This document shows, one piece after another, positions 1 to 8,516 of a DNA stretch of 64,000 nt (the stretch's first letter is position 1; each line of letters starts with the position of its first letter). Position numbers and translations under genes: made by a program. The DNA comes from Paenibacillus sp. BK033 (lineage in GTDB: Bacteria > Bacillota > Bacilli > Paenibacillales > Paenibacillaceae). The stretch lies in NCBI RefSeq assembly GCF_004345425.1, contig NZ_SLVP01000004.1:310001-374000 (forward strand). Reading direction: 5' to 3'. The notes under the pieces were generated by a model. That model saw only the letters and a program-made list of their open reading frames with translations. It searched no databases and was not told where the DNA came from.

Positions 1-1169
1 ATGACGAGAACGTCATACGGGAAGGTATAAAGCGAACATTAAACAATCGGTTTCCGGCGTACAGCACCTATCTGGCCGTCAACGCGGAAGAAGCGGTCGC
101 CGAGCTGAGGAAGAACCGGATCGATATCGTGCTTACGGATATCCTGATGCCGGGCATGACCGGTCTGGAGCTGATGAATTTGACCCGAAGCATCTATCCG
201 CGGGTGAAGTGGGTCGTGATCTCCGCCTATTCGGAGTTCAGCTATGCCCAGGAGGCCGTGCGCCTTGGAGCCAAGGACTACCTGCTTAAGCCGATAGGCA
301 AGGAAGTGCTGGCCGAGATGATCGAGAAGATCAGCGGGGAGATCGAGCACGAACGGGAGCTGACGGAGGAAGCCGAGCTCCTGAAGACGAACCGCAAGTA
401 TTTGCGGGAAGCGGTCTTTCAGCGCTGGGCTCAAGGGCTTGATATCGGCCGCATCGATATGAGTCCGTTTATGGACAGCCATCCGCATTTCAATCTGATT
501 ATGGTCAAGATGGAGAGCGACAAGGTTGTTCAGCTCGAGCATTTCATGATCGAGAACGTGCTGGGCGAGCTGATCGAGAAGCATGGCCAGGGCTTTGTCA
601 CCATTTACGACAGCAAGAGCCTTCTTGGCCTTGTTACGCTTCCGGAGGGCGGAACGATAACTAGTCTTCTGGAAGAGCTGCGCACGCACCTCATCAAATA
701 TCTGCGCGTGCCGTTCCAGATTATGCATACCGACCGGATCGAGGATATCAACGCCGTGCCGGGGGAAGTGCAGCGGATGAGGCAAGCTTCGTCCACGCAG
801 GTGTATGAGCATTACGCAAGCGGAAGCGATCAGTCCATTGAGGTTGCCCTGCAATATATCAGGACGCATTATCATGCCGATCTGTCGCTTGAGAAGGTTG
901 CGGCTATCGTATACCTGAATCCGGTATACTTCAGCCAGCTGTTCAAGCAGAAGACCGGCGCGGGCTTTAAGGAGTATGTCATTGGACTGCGGCTGGAGCA
1001 AGCCAAGCAGATGCTGCTGAATCCCAAGCTGAAGCTTGCCGATGTCGCTGAGCGGATCGGCTATCAGGATATGCGCCATTTCTCGCAGCTGTTCCGCAAG
1101 AAGTACGGGGAGACGCCATCGGAGTTCCGTCAGCGTCACCGGATGGACGGTATCGAAAAACCGTTGTAA
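1..1169 (+). CDS. Response regulator, receiver plus AraC-type DNA-binding domain (5' end cut by window)
   Basis: A two-domain response regulator of the YesN type. The frame is open from base 3 and begins Asp-Glu, which fits the acidic pair near the start of receiver domains, so only about ten residues should be missing. The phospho-acceptor is Asp46 of the visible part, in TDILMP, and the conserved receiver lysine is in LLKP. The last ~100 residues carry two helix-turn-helix motifs of the AraC family. Family knowledge: such proteins usually work with a YesM-type membrane histidine kinase and activate carbohydrate-uptake genes. The kinase is not in this window and may lie just upstream. A ROK regulator follows 38 bases downstream on the same strand, which also suggests sugar-responsive control. 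The actual target is not visible. Confidence 0.93.
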   Translation, partial: DENVIREGIKRTLNNRFPAYSTYLAVNAEEAVAELRKNRIDIVLTDILMPGMTGLELMNLTRSIYPRVKWVVISAYSEFSYAQEAVRLGAKDYLLKPIGKEVLAEMIEKISGEIEHERELTEEAELLKTNRKYLREAVFQRWAQGLDIGRIDMSPFMDSHPHFNLIMVKMESDKVVQLEHFMIENVLGELIEKHGQGFVTIYDSKSLLGLVTLPEGGTITSLLEELRTHLIKYLRVPFQIMHTDRIEDINAVPGEVQRMRQASSTQVYEHYASGSDQSIEVALQYIRTHYHADLSLEKVAAIVYLNPVYFSQLFKQKTGAGFKEYVIGLRLEQAKQMLLNPKLKLADVAERIGYQDMRHFSQLFRKKYGETPSEFRQRHRMDGIEKPL

Positions 1170-1207
1170 TCTTATCGAAAACAAACTCGGGTAGAGGAAG
1201 GAGTCCT

Positions 1208-2404
1208 ATGTCCATTACGAAGACACTGGCCAATCTGGTCTATGCCTACATCGCTCAGCGAGGTGTCGTATCGCGCGCTGAGCTGATCAAGGAATTCTCG
1301 ATGCCAAGCAGCACCATGACGCGGCTGCTGGAAGAGATGCTTGAAGCAAGCAAGCTGCGCGAGCATGGGCGCGGCAGCTCTACCGGGGGAAGAAGACCGA
1401 TTCTTTACGAGACGAATCCAACCTATGGCTATTTGTTCGGACTGGAGATCTCGCGGATCTACTCGTCCATAGGCCTTTACGACATGCATATGAACCGGCT
1501 GTCGGCCATACGCTGGAAGATGGATGAGAGCATGACGCCGGAAGTATTTCTGAACCGGGTGCAGGAGGCTGTCCGCCAGTTTACGAAGGAGCATGGCCTG
1601 CAGCCGTCCAGCATTCTCGGAATGGGTGTTGGAGCGGTAGGTCCGCTTGACCGTGAACGGGGTCTTATTCTGGATCCCGTTTATTTCCCTGCCCGGGGAT
1701 GGCGTAACCTGCCGATCTGCGGGCTGCTTGAGGAACGGCTGCAGTTCCCGGTTCTGCTCGATAACGGCGCGAATACCGCGCTGGTAGGCGAGCATTGGGC
1801 ACTGAGAAGCGAGCGCTATCAGCATATGCTGTATGTGCATGTCGGCGCCGGTCTCCGCTCGGCCGTTATGTCGAACGGCCAGCTTGTGTACGGAGCAACC
1901 GATATGGAGGGGGCAATCGGCCGGATGATTATTCAGGCCGGCGAACTTTCTCGGCCTGGAAGCGCCGTTGACGGGGCGCTCGAGTCCTTCGTGTCGGTTC
2001 ATGCCATTGAGAACGAGATGCGAAGACTGGCCTTGGCGGGCGCGCTGCCGCAAGGTCGTGAGCTGCGTGACAGCGGCAGCGGCAACGGCGAAATTTGGAG
2101 ATTCGAAAAACTGCTCCACGCCCTGTCGGCCGGTGATATAATGGTGCAGGAGAAATTTAAGCAGGCTGCTGCTTATCTCGGAATCGGGCTGGCGAATTTA
2201 ATTAACGTGCTGCATCCGGAGAAGGTTATTCTGGGGGGAGCACTTCTTAATGCGCATGAAAGCGTGTTTGAGACGGCGGTGGAGGTAGCAAGAAGCCACA
2301 CTTATTATTATCCGCAGTATAAGCCGTTGTTCTCGAAAGGTTTGCTTAAGGAAGAAGCCGTTGCGGCCGGTGCGGCCGTGATGGTGCTGAAGCAGCTGCC
2401 GTAG
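1208..2404 (+). CDS. ROK-family transcriptional regulator (probably not a sugar kinase)
   Basis: 398 residues: an N-terminal winged helix-turn-helix (about residues 5-65, with the recognition region SSTMTRLLEEM) followed by a ROK domain. ATG start with GAAGGAG upstream. Key residues of sugar-kinase ROK proteins are changed. The catalytic Asp motif N-D-A-N reads NGAN (in LDNGANTAL), the EIGH histidine motif reads AIGR, and the zinc motif CGxxGC is replaced by a stretch without cysteines. The protein should therefore bind an effector but not phosphorylate it. ROK regulators of the NagC/XylR type usually repress sugar catabolic genes. Its position right after an AraC-type response regulator fits a carbohydrate role, but no sugar genes lie next to it in this window. 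Confidence 0.88.
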   Translation: MSITKTLANLVYAYIAQRGVVSRAELIKEFSMPSSTMTRLLEEMLEASKLREHGRGSSTGGRRPILYETNPTYGYLFGLEISRIYSSIGLYDMHMNRLSAIRWKMDESMTPEVFLNRVQEAVRQFTKEHGLQPSSILGMGVGAVGPLDRERGLILDPVYFPARGWRNLPICGLLEERLQFPVLLDNGANTALVGEHWALRSERYQHMLYVHVGAGLRSAVMSNGQLVYGATDMEGAIGRMIIQAGELSRPGSAVDGALESFVSVHAIENEMRRLALAGALPQGRELRDSGSGNGEIWRFEKLLHALSAGDIMVQEKFKQAAAYLGIGLANLINVLHPEKVILGGALLNAHESVFETAVEVARSHTYYYPQYKPLFSKGLLKEEAVAAGAAVMVLKQLP

Positions 2405-2433
2405 AAGAATTTGACTTAAGAAGAGGTGTCATC

Positions 2434-3822
2434 ATGACGGCCGCACATGCGGGGAAGCCATCGAAGGAGTTTAATCTCTTATTTCTGACATGGCCGATAT
2501 TTCTGGAATTATTGTTATTTATGCTGATGGGCCTGGCCGATACCTTTATGCTGAGCGCAATCTCGGATAACGCGGTATCGGGCGTGGGCGCCTCCAACCA
2601 ATACCTGTTTATTGCTTTGCTTGTGCTGGAGGTTATCGGCAACGGCGCTTCGATTGTTGTTGCGCAATACATCGGGTCGAGGCAGATGAAGGAAGCCGCC
2701 AAAATTTCGGCGCTCAGCATAACGCTGAACCTTATAGTCGGCCTCCTCTTGAGTATCGCGTTTGTCGCCTTTAACGGGCTGATCCTGCAAAGCCTGAATC
2801 TGCACGGCGAAGTGCTGGAGCATGCCAAAGCTTATCTATCGTTTGTAGGAGGGTTTATTTTCCTGCAGGCGTTGATCAATTCCGTATCGGCGATTATCCG
2901 GGTGCATGGCTTCACGAAGGAAGCGATGCTCGTATCGCTCGGCATGAATATCGTCCATTTGATCGGCAACTACGCATTGATTTTCGGGCATTTCGGCTTC
3001 CCGCAGATGGGCGTTCACGGAGCGGCGGTTTCAACGGTCATCAGCCGGGCGCTGGCGCTGATCGTTTTCTTCTGGATGCTGTATCGCATTATGGAAGTTC
3101 GCGTAAAGCTGCGTTATTATTTCACATTATCCAAGTCGTATATTGGCAAAATATTAAAAATCGGCATTCCGTCCGCGCTTGAGCAGGTGATGTACCAAGG
3201 CTGCCAGATGGTGTTCCTGTATTACGCGACCTTCCTTGGCGAAGAATCGCTTGCCGCGCGTCAGTATGCGGCCAATGTCTCGCAGTTTATTTATTTAATG
3301 GCCTTCTCGATTGGATTGGGTACTTCCATCATTGTAGGCCGGATGATTGGCGCCGGCCGCCAGACCGATGCTTATTACCGGGTATGGTACAGCACGGGAT
3401 GGGCATCCGCGTCAACCGCGGTGATGATTGCCGTGGTCATGATTTTCCGCGAGCAATTGATGACGATGTTCACGAACGATCCGGAAATTATCCGCCTTGG
3501 CGCTAACGTCCTGCTCTACAGCGTCATTCTGGAGACGGGCCGAACAATCAACATTATTCTCGTGAATTCGCTTCGCGCATCCGGCGACGCGAAGTTCCCG
3601 TTATGGGCGGGGACGGTGTCGATGGTGGGCATGAGCCTGCCGCTTGGTTACTTCTTTGTGTTCCAGCTTGATATGGGTCTTCCCGGCATCTGGCTTGCGA
3701 TTGCGGCCGACGAATGGCTGCGGGCCTTTGCGATGTTCTTCCGCTGGCGGAGCCGGGCGTGGGAGAAGCATGCGCTGGTGAAGCGGACTCCCGCGGATCA
3801 ACCGGTGACGACAGCCACGTAA
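2434..3822 (+). CDS. MATE family efflux transporter
   Basis: 462 residues with about twelve hydrophobic segments arranged as two homologous halves, the pattern of the multidrug and toxic compound extrusion family. These are inner-membrane antiporters that export drugs or metabolites using a Na+ or H+ gradient. The N-terminal half holds segments such as the early LELLLFMLMGLADTF helix, and the second half begins around residue 240 (ILKIGIPSALEQ). ATG start behind AGAAGAGGTG. It lies 29 bases after the ROK gene and 24 bases before the ThrE-like pair, so it may belong to one forward transcription unit. Substrate cannot be told from sequence. Confidence 0.92.
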   Translation: MTAAHAGKPSKEFNLLFLTWPIFLELLLFMLMGLADTFMLSAISDNAVSGVGASNQYLFIALLVLEVIGNGASIVVAQYIGSRQMKEAAKISALSITLNLIVGLLLSIAFVAFNGLILQSLNLHGEVLEHAKAYLSFVGGFIFLQALINSVSAIIRVHGFTKEAMLVSLGMNIVHLIGNYALIFGHFGFPQMGVHGAAVSTVISRALALIVFFWMLYRIMEVRVKLRYYFTLSKSYIGKILKIGIPSALEQVMYQGCQMVFLYYATFLGEESLAARQYAANVSQFIYLMAFSIGLGTSIIVGRMIGAGRQTDAYYRVWYSTGWASASTAVMIAVVMIFREQLMTMFTNDPEIIRLGANVLLYSVILETGRTINIILVNSLRASGDAKFPLWAGTVSMVGMSLPLGYFFVFQLDMGLPGIWLAIAADEWLRAFAMFFRWRSRAWEKHALVKRTPADQPVTTAT

Positions 3823-3846
3823 CATTGGCATAAGGAGCATTAAGCC

Positions 3847-4620
3847 ATGACTTCAACTGTAATGGAGCAGCCGATTCATTCTTATCATCTGATCGCGCAA
3901 ACCTGCTTGCTAGCAGGCAAAATCATATTGCAAAACGGCGGCGAGACGTACCGTGTGGAGGATACCATGGTGCGGATCGCCGCTGCTTACGGTATTGCGG
4001 ATGCGCAGAGCTATGTCACGCCAACCGGCATTTTGTTCGCGATGGACGCTTCCGTGCCAACCACGAGGCTGATTCGCATCTCGGAGCGCTTGACGAACCT
4101 TCGCAAGGTAACGCTTGTGAACGATATTTCGCGGCGCATCAGCCAAGGAAAGCTGGAGGTGGGCGAGGCTCACCGCCTGCTCACGGAAATCGACGAGTCG
4201 CCCCTCGCCTACCCGACCTGGCTGCAGGTGCTTGTTGCCGCGGTCTCGAGCGGCTGCTTCCTCGTTATGTTCGGCGGCCCGTGGCATGACTTTCTGGCGG
4301 CAGTCCTGGCCGGGGGATTAGGCTTCGGGAGCATGGTGCTGCTGCATCGGCTGGTGCCGGTCAAGCTGTTTGCGGAGTTTGTAGCCTCCCTGATCCTTGG
4401 CGGGGTAACGATTCTGCTTGTAAAAAGCGGACTGGCCCTCCATATGGATACCGTCATTATCGGCTCGGTTATGCCGCTGGTGCCCGGTCTGCATATTACG
4501 AATGCCGTCCGGGACTTGATGGCGGGCCATCTTGTGTCGGGATTGTCCAAAGGGGTAGAGGCATTTCTCACGGCGTTTGCGATCGGCGCGGGCATCGCGG
4601 CGGTGTTGTCATTTTATTAA
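3847..4620 (+). CDS. Threonine/serine exporter, larger (DUF1212/YjjP-type) subunit
   Basis: 257 residues. The N-terminal soluble part carries the family motif NGGETYRVEDTM, and the C-terminal half has about five membrane helices with the LVPGLHITNAVRDL motif. This matches the ThrE_1 domain of the ThrE/YjjP family, which exports threonine or serine (in E. coli the YjjPB pair is linked to succinate export). In many bacteria the transporter is one long protein; here it is split, with the second half encoded by the next gene 19 bases downstream. ATG start with AAGGAG. The split pair almost certainly forms one transporter. Confidence 0.88.
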   Translation: MTSTVMEQPIHSYHLIAQTCLLAGKIILQNGGETYRVEDTMVRIAAAYGIADAQSYVTPTGILFAMDASVPTTRLIRISERLTNLRKVTLVNDISRRISQGKLEVGEAHRLLTEIDESPLAYPTWLQVLVAAVSSGCFLVMFGGPWHDFLAAVLAGGLGFGSMVLLHRLVPVKLFAEFVASLILGGVTILLVKSGLALHMDTVIIGSVMPLVPGLHITNAVRDLMAGHLVSGLSKGVEAFLTAFAIGAGIAAVLSFY

Positions 4621-4639
4621 TCTTGGGGAGGGGACGGGC

Positions 4640-5083
4640 ATGTCGGGAGTGTTGTGGATCGAACAAGCGATTACAAGCTTTATAGCATCGGCGGCCTTTG
4701 GTCTTATCTTTAACGCGCCCCGGCAGATGCTTCCCCAATGCGGCGTTGCAGGAATGGTGGGCTGGCTGCTGTACAGGTCCTGCGCGGAGATGGGGCTGGA
4801 AGCGATCCCGGCTACGCTGATTGCGGTCATTATCGTAGCGGTGATCAGCCAGCTGTTCGCGAAGCTGTACAAGACGCCGGTTATCGTGTTTAGCGTTGCG
4901 GGCATTATTCCGCTTGTTCCGGGCGGCATTGCTTACGATGCGATGCGCAAGGTTGTGGAGAACGACTATGACATCGCGGTTCAGCTTGGCGTCAAAGCGT
5001 TTATGATCTCGGGGACGATTGCCATCGGTCTCGTCTTATCCGAGGTGGTTAACCAGACGATCCGCCGGTTTGAGCGGTTATAA
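4640..5083 (+). CDS. Threonine/serine exporter, smaller (DUF3815/YjjB-type) subunit
   Basis: 147 residues from the ATG preceded by GGGGAGGGGACGGGC. A longer in-frame extension upstream would overlap the preceding gene and has no ribosome-binding site, so the inner start was chosen. Four hydrophobic segments with the signature IIPLVPGGIAYDAM identify the ThrE_2 half of the threonine/serine exporter family. It complements the preceding subunit and is probably translated from the same message. A physical complex is inferred from the family, not seen. Confidence 0.88.
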   Translation: MSGVLWIEQAITSFIASAAFGLIFNAPRQMLPQCGVAGMVGWLLYRSCAEMGLEAIPATLIAVIIVAVISQLFAKLYKTPVIVFSVAGIIPLVPGGIAYDAMRKVVENDYDIAVQLGVKAFMISGTIAIGLVLSEVVNQTIRRFERL

Positions 5084-5169
5084 GGCTGTACATAGAAGGC
5101 GTGTCCGAATATGAGACGGGGGCGTTTTTTATACGATAAGGTTTTCTCATTTGGGAGGAGGCTGCTAAA

Positions 5170-6042
5170 ATGCAGTTTTATATGGTGGATGTGTTTGCTG
5201 AAAGGAAGTATCAGGGGAACCAATTGGCGGTGCTTCTGCCGGACAGAGAGCTTGAGACTTCGGAAATGCAGCAGATTGCGAAGGAGTTCAATTTCTCCGA
5301 GATCACCTTTATAACGTCGGGCAAGCAGGTAGACGGGGGCTATAACGTTCGGATCTTTACGCCTGACGCGGAAATCCCGTTTGCGGGGCATCCTTCGCTT
5401 GGGACGGCTTACGTCATCCGGCATCTGTATGAGAAGGAAGGGAAGGACCCTATCCTGTTGAATCTGGGCGTGGGGCAGATTCCCGTTTCGTTTGAGGGAG
5501 GGGAGAATCCCGTTCTGTGGATGACACAGAAGCAGCCCGCTTTTGGCGAGAGCATTGATCCGTCTGTTATCGCGGACATCCTCCAGATCAACGTGGAGGA
5601 TATAGCCGCAGACTTCCCGATCCGGGTCGCATCGACGGGCTTGCCAGCCGTTATCGTGCCCGTGAAGACGTTGGAAGCGGTAAAGCGCTGCGCCATTCAT
5701 CATCAGAAGTTCGCGCGGTTCCTCCGGGAGACGGCGGACGCCAACCTTCTCGTGTTCACGGAGGAAACGGTGCACGAAGAAAGCGATCTCCATGTCCGGG
5801 TGTTCGTGAATGATACCGGGTATTACGAGGATCCGGCTACGGGCAGCGCGAACGGCAATCTGGCCGGTTATCTGCTGGAGCATGAAGTGCTTGGCGCAAG
5901 CGATATCCGGCTTCGGGTAGAGCAAGGCTACTCCGTCGGACGGGACTCCCTGCTGCTGATTGATGCCTCGAAGAAGAACGGGGAATTCGAGATCAAGATA
6001 GGCGGCAAAGTGTTCCCGGTGGCGAAGGGCGAGTGGCTGTAG
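5170..6042 (+). CDS. PhzF family isomerase-like protein
   Basis: 290 residues, a full-length PhzF-fold protein (two diaminopimelate-epimerase-like halves). The catalytic Glu of the family is in FNFSEITF near residue 45. Other conserved stretches are FAGHPSLGTAY and the second-half DPATGSANG loop. PhzF itself isomerises trans-2,3-dihydro-3-hydroxyanthranilate in phenazine synthesis, but most members sit outside phenazine clusters and have unknown substrates. No phz genes are present here, so no role in phenazine synthesis is claimed. Start: ATG after GGGAGGAGG. It is separated from the exporter pair by 86 bases and probably has its own transcript. Confidence 0.9.
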   Translation: MQFYMVDVFAERKYQGNQLAVLLPDRELETSEMQQIAKEFNFSEITFITSGKQVDGGYNVRIFTPDAEIPFAGHPSLGTAYVIRHLYEKEGKDPILLNLGVGQIPVSFEGGENPVLWMTQKQPAFGESIDPSVIADILQINVEDIAADFPIRVASTGLPAVIVPVKTLEAVKRCAIHHQKFARFLRETADANLLVFTEETVHEESDLHVRVFVNDTGYYEDPATGSANGNLAGYLLEHEVLGASDIRLRVEQGYSVGRDSLLLIDASKKNGEFEIKIGGKVFPVAKGEWL

Positions 6043-6083
6043 GGCGCTGTACCGGATAAACGAACGGTTGGTGGAGGTATGCT

Positions 6084-6677
6084 GTGAACAGAAAGAAATC
6101 CCTGTTGTTTTCGATTATCGTAGGGGGCTTGGCCTATCTGTTTTTAACCGTATGCTTAGAAAAAGAACAACCCAAATATGCCTATGACGCGAGGGTTCAG
6201 GCAGATATTATTAATGATTATCAGGCTGATGAAGAGCGGATAAGAAATTCCGCCAGCTTAATTAAAGATGTCACTTTCACCAAAGTGAATGCGGATACGA
6301 TGGGGACATCCAAGCTTGCCGGCTATGCGTACGAGACGGAAGCGATTGCTAGATACAGGGGTTGTCTTTTGACCCTGTTCGGTGAACCCAACGAGGAGTC
6401 CGCTAACTTGGAAGAAGCTTTTACCTATGTCATCAAAGCGCAGAGGAACGACGGAAGCAGCTGGATATTAACGGCTTATGAGGGCCCGTCCGGATTTGCA
6501 ATCGGGGGTATGCGGGATGTGCCGTTGTCTGCCGAGATGGCCTACCTCTTAAAGCAAAGGATCGATGAGACGGAGCCTTCGGATTTCGACAGAAAGGGAA
6601 TGACCTACCCCGATACCGGGGAGATCTATTCCTACGGCTGCAAAAACGGAAAATGCTACGCGAATAAAGAAGGCTAA
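6084..6677 (+). CDS. Hypothetical membrane-anchored protein
   Basis: 197 residues from a GTG start behind GGTGGAGG. One hydrophobic segment near the N-terminus (about residues 7-25) should anchor it, with the rest outside the cytoplasm. A cysteine at the end of the helix is preceded by LTV, a poor lipobox, so lipidation is unlikely. The C-terminus has a Cys pair (SYGCKNGKCYA) that could form a disulfide. I do not recognise a family. Codon use is more A/T-rich than in the neighbouring genes. Likely real because of length, ribosome-binding site and signal segment. Confidence 0.72.
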   Translation: MNRKKSLLFSIIVGGLAYLFLTVCLEKEQPKYAYDARVQADIINDYQADEERIRNSASLIKDVTFTKVNADTMGTSKLAGYAYETEAIARYRGCLLTLFGEPNEESANLEEAFTYVIKAQRNDGSSWILTAYEGPSGFAIGGMRDVPLSAEMAYLLKQRIDETEPSDFDRKGMTYPDTGEIYSYGCKNGKCYANKEG

Positions 6678-6699
6678 ACGCGGTCGGCAGGCGGTAAAA

Positions 6700-6729
6700 T
6701 TGCGATTGCGGCCTTGCGGGCGTTATACT
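6700..6729 (+). promoter_or_regulatory. Candidate promoter of the alarmone synthetase gene
   Basis: TTGCGA, 18 bases, TATACT: a good -10 and a fair -35, ending 59 bases before the start codon of the small alarmone synthetase. Confidence 0.4.
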
Positions 6730-6788
6730 GAATAGGAATACTACCGGTCTTCACGCAAAGAGTCGGCCGCAGCCAGGAGGCAAGAAGC

Positions 6789-7541
6789 ATGAATCTTCTT
6801 AGCAGTGTATCGCAGTTCCAACAACTGAAACAACTGATTACGCGTTTTATGATGACGTATAAGTTTGCGCTGGACGAAATGGAGACCAAGATCGAAATTC
6901 TGAAAGAGGAATTTCAAATGCTCCATGACTATAACCCGATCGAGCATACCAAATCCCGGCTGAAATCCCCGGAGAGCATTATGAATAAGCTGGTTCGCAA
7001 AAACCTGGAGATTTCGCTGCCAAGCATCAAGAATAATATCCGGGATATCGCGGGGCTTCGCATTACGTGCTCTTTTATTAAAGATATCTATCTTATTTCC
7101 GAAATGCTGAAGAGACAGTCGGACCTGAAGGTGCTCGAGATTAAGGACTACATCAAGAATCCGAAGCCCAACGGGTACAAAAGCCTGCATATGCTCATTG
7201 AGGTGCCGGTTTTCTTGTCCGACCGCGTGGAGCATGTCTGCATCGAGGTGCAGATTCGGACGATCGCGATGGATTTCTGGGCAAGCCTGGAGCATAAAAT
7301 TTTCTACAAATACAATGCCGCGGTACCGGAAGGTTTGCTGCAGGAGCTGAAGGCGGCCGCAGATTCGGTAACGGCGCTGGATCGCCAAATGGAGCGTCTG
7401 CATATGGAGATGGGCGAGCTTAAGGGAGACAACGTGATTGATGCCGAGGAGCAGCTCCGCATGCTGCAAATCGACAATCAGCAGTTCAACATTCCAATCG
7501 CGCTGCTCGAGATGATCGGCGATAAGCCGGAAAATGAATAA
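6789..7541 (+). CDS. relP: Small alarmone synthetase ((p)ppGpp synthetase, RelP/YwaC type)
   Basis: 250 residues containing a RelA/SpoT synthetase domain without any hydrolase, TGS or ACT domain. Motifs in order: HTKSRLKSPESI, the IRDIAGLRI stretch that carries the catalytic acidic residue, PKPNGYKSLH, and EVQIRTIAMDFWASLEHK. Such enzymes transfer pyrophosphate from ATP to GDP or GTP to make the stringent alarmone in the cytoplasm. The NPIEHTKSR and PKPNGY stretches resemble B. subtilis YwaC (RelP/SasA) more than YjbM (RelQ). Family knowledge: relP-type genes are induced by cell-envelope stress. ATG start with AGGAGG. It is somewhat longer than the usual ~210 residues because of a C-terminal tail. 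A hairpin terminator follows directly. Confidence 0.92.
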   Translation: MNLLSSVSQFQQLKQLITRFMMTYKFALDEMETKIEILKEEFQMLHDYNPIEHTKSRLKSPESIMNKLVRKNLEISLPSIKNNIRDIAGLRITCSFIKDIYLISEMLKRQSDLKVLEIKDYIKNPKPNGYKSLHMLIEVPVFLSDRVEHVCIEVQIRTIAMDFWASLEHKIFYKYNAAVPEGLLQELKAAADSVTALDRQMERLHMEMGELKGDNVIDAEEQLRMLQIDNQQFNIPIALLEMIGDKPENE

Positions 7542-7548
7542 GCACGAG

Positions 7549-7577
7549 AGTGTCGATACACGCTTATCGGCACTTTT
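7549..7577 (+). terminator. Intrinsic terminator after the alarmone synthetase
   Basis: Ten-base-pair stem (AGTGTCGATA with TATCGGCACT, one G-U pair), six-base loop, then TTTT. It lies just before the Shine-Dalgarno sequence of the next gene, so it may attenuate rather than fully end transcription. Confidence 0.55.
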
Positions 7578-7600
7578 GTCGTTATAAGGAGGACAAGCGT

Positions 7601-8362
7601 TTGAAGCTGATGACCGATTCGCATCCTTTTCGGCTGGAAGGGGATGAATTAGGTTACGGGCCTGCCGCTTACGAGACCATGGCAAAGGTTATTCTGGCTT
7701 TTCGCGAGCCGGATACGGATGTCTTGTTTCAATATACGAATTGGGACCGGGACAAGGACCCGCATAAAGAGAGCTTGATGATGGACGCGGCGGAGACTTT
7801 TCATGCCGGTGCCATGCTTGATCCGGACCATGCGATTAGCACGGCCGTGAAGGAGATACTGCTTCGCCACTATGCGCCGGAACGCGACCCGCAGGCGAGC
7901 CAGGCGGTGATGGACCAGCTGCTGGCTTACTTCAAGGAAGTTCCGCTCGATGAGCTGAACGAAGAGCTGCTGCGCAAGATCGGGGCTGCCGTCTATGAGG
8001 GATACGGAACTTACACGCTGGAAGATGAAGCGGAGGCTGCGCAAGCTTTCGTGAACGGCAGGCTGGTAGATGCCAATACGGTCTGGCTGCTGCCTAATGA
8101 TCGTCCGGTTTATTTGAAAAATGTACTGTGGTACCGGGTTAACGCAGAAGAGGATATCGTACGTGCATTCGAGCTCACGGACTGGTGGTTTACCTGCGCT
8201 GTTGTGGATCGGAACAAGCCGGTGGAGGAGTATCGTTATTTCCTGAACTATACGGAGGAGAGTGCCGGAGCGGTGCTCTACGTAACGGCTGCAGACCGTC
8301 AGCATTTCAAGGCTGTAGTCGTACCAAGGTTGAAGGAGCTGCTAGGGGAAGAGCTAGGGTGA
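7601..8362 (+). CDS. Hypothetical protein
   Basis: 253 residues. The start is set at a TTG preceded at eight bases by AAGGAGG. A GTG 51 bases upstream lies in the terminator hairpin of the preceding gene and lacks a ribosome-binding site. The protein is soluble, acidic and rich in aromatic residues, with no signal peptide or membrane segment. I cannot place it in a family. Length, codon pattern and start signals support a real gene. It is followed by a strong bidirectional terminator. Confidence 0.7.
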   Translation: MKLMTDSHPFRLEGDELGYGPAAYETMAKVILAFREPDTDVLFQYTNWDRDKDPHKESLMMDAAETFHAGAMLDPDHAISTAVKEILLRHYAPERDPQASQAVMDQLLAYFKEVPLDELNEELLRKIGAAVYEGYGTYTLEDEAEAAQAFVNGRLVDANTVWLLPNDRPVYLKNVLWYRVNAEEDIVRAFELTDWWFTCAVVDRNKPVEEYRYFLNYTEESAGAVLYVTAADRQHFKAVVVPRLKELLGEELG

Positions 8363-8429
8363 GCGGACTTATAACAAGCTAGGCAAAGTGGTTGGCGTTA
8401 GGAGGCTTTCAGGAGGCTTTCAGGGTGCC

Positions 8430-8450
8430 TAAGAGCCCTGAGGGACCTTA
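8430..8450. repeat. Degenerate REP-like palindrome
   Basis: Imperfect dyad TAAGAGCCC-TGA-GGGACCTTA. It resembles the three palindromes near 39.9-40.1 kb that share a TAAGG...CCTTA frame. Two copies of AGGAGGCTTTCAG lie just upstream. Confidence 0.35.
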
Positions 8451-8473
8451 AACGAGCTGCGAATAAAAGAGGA

Positions 8474-8510
8474 AATGAAAATAAGACCCTCGCAGGGTCT
8501 TATTTTCATT
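8474..8510. terminator. Bidirectional intrinsic terminator
   Basis: Perfect 17-bp stem (AATGAAAATAAGACCCT and its complement) with a CGC triloop. A/T-rich outer arms give a U tract on either strand. It serves the forward hypothetical gene and the reverse lipoyl-transfer gene, whose ends face each other here. Confidence 0.9.
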
Positions 8511-8516
8511 CAAGCG

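Noticed and set aside
39..1184. 381-residue reverse frame at the left edge
   Set aside because: It covers the response regulator, whose motifs are unambiguous.
5170..6042. Phenazine biosynthesis
   Set aside because: The PhzF-like gene has no other phz genes nearby; most PhzF homologues are unrelated to phenazines.
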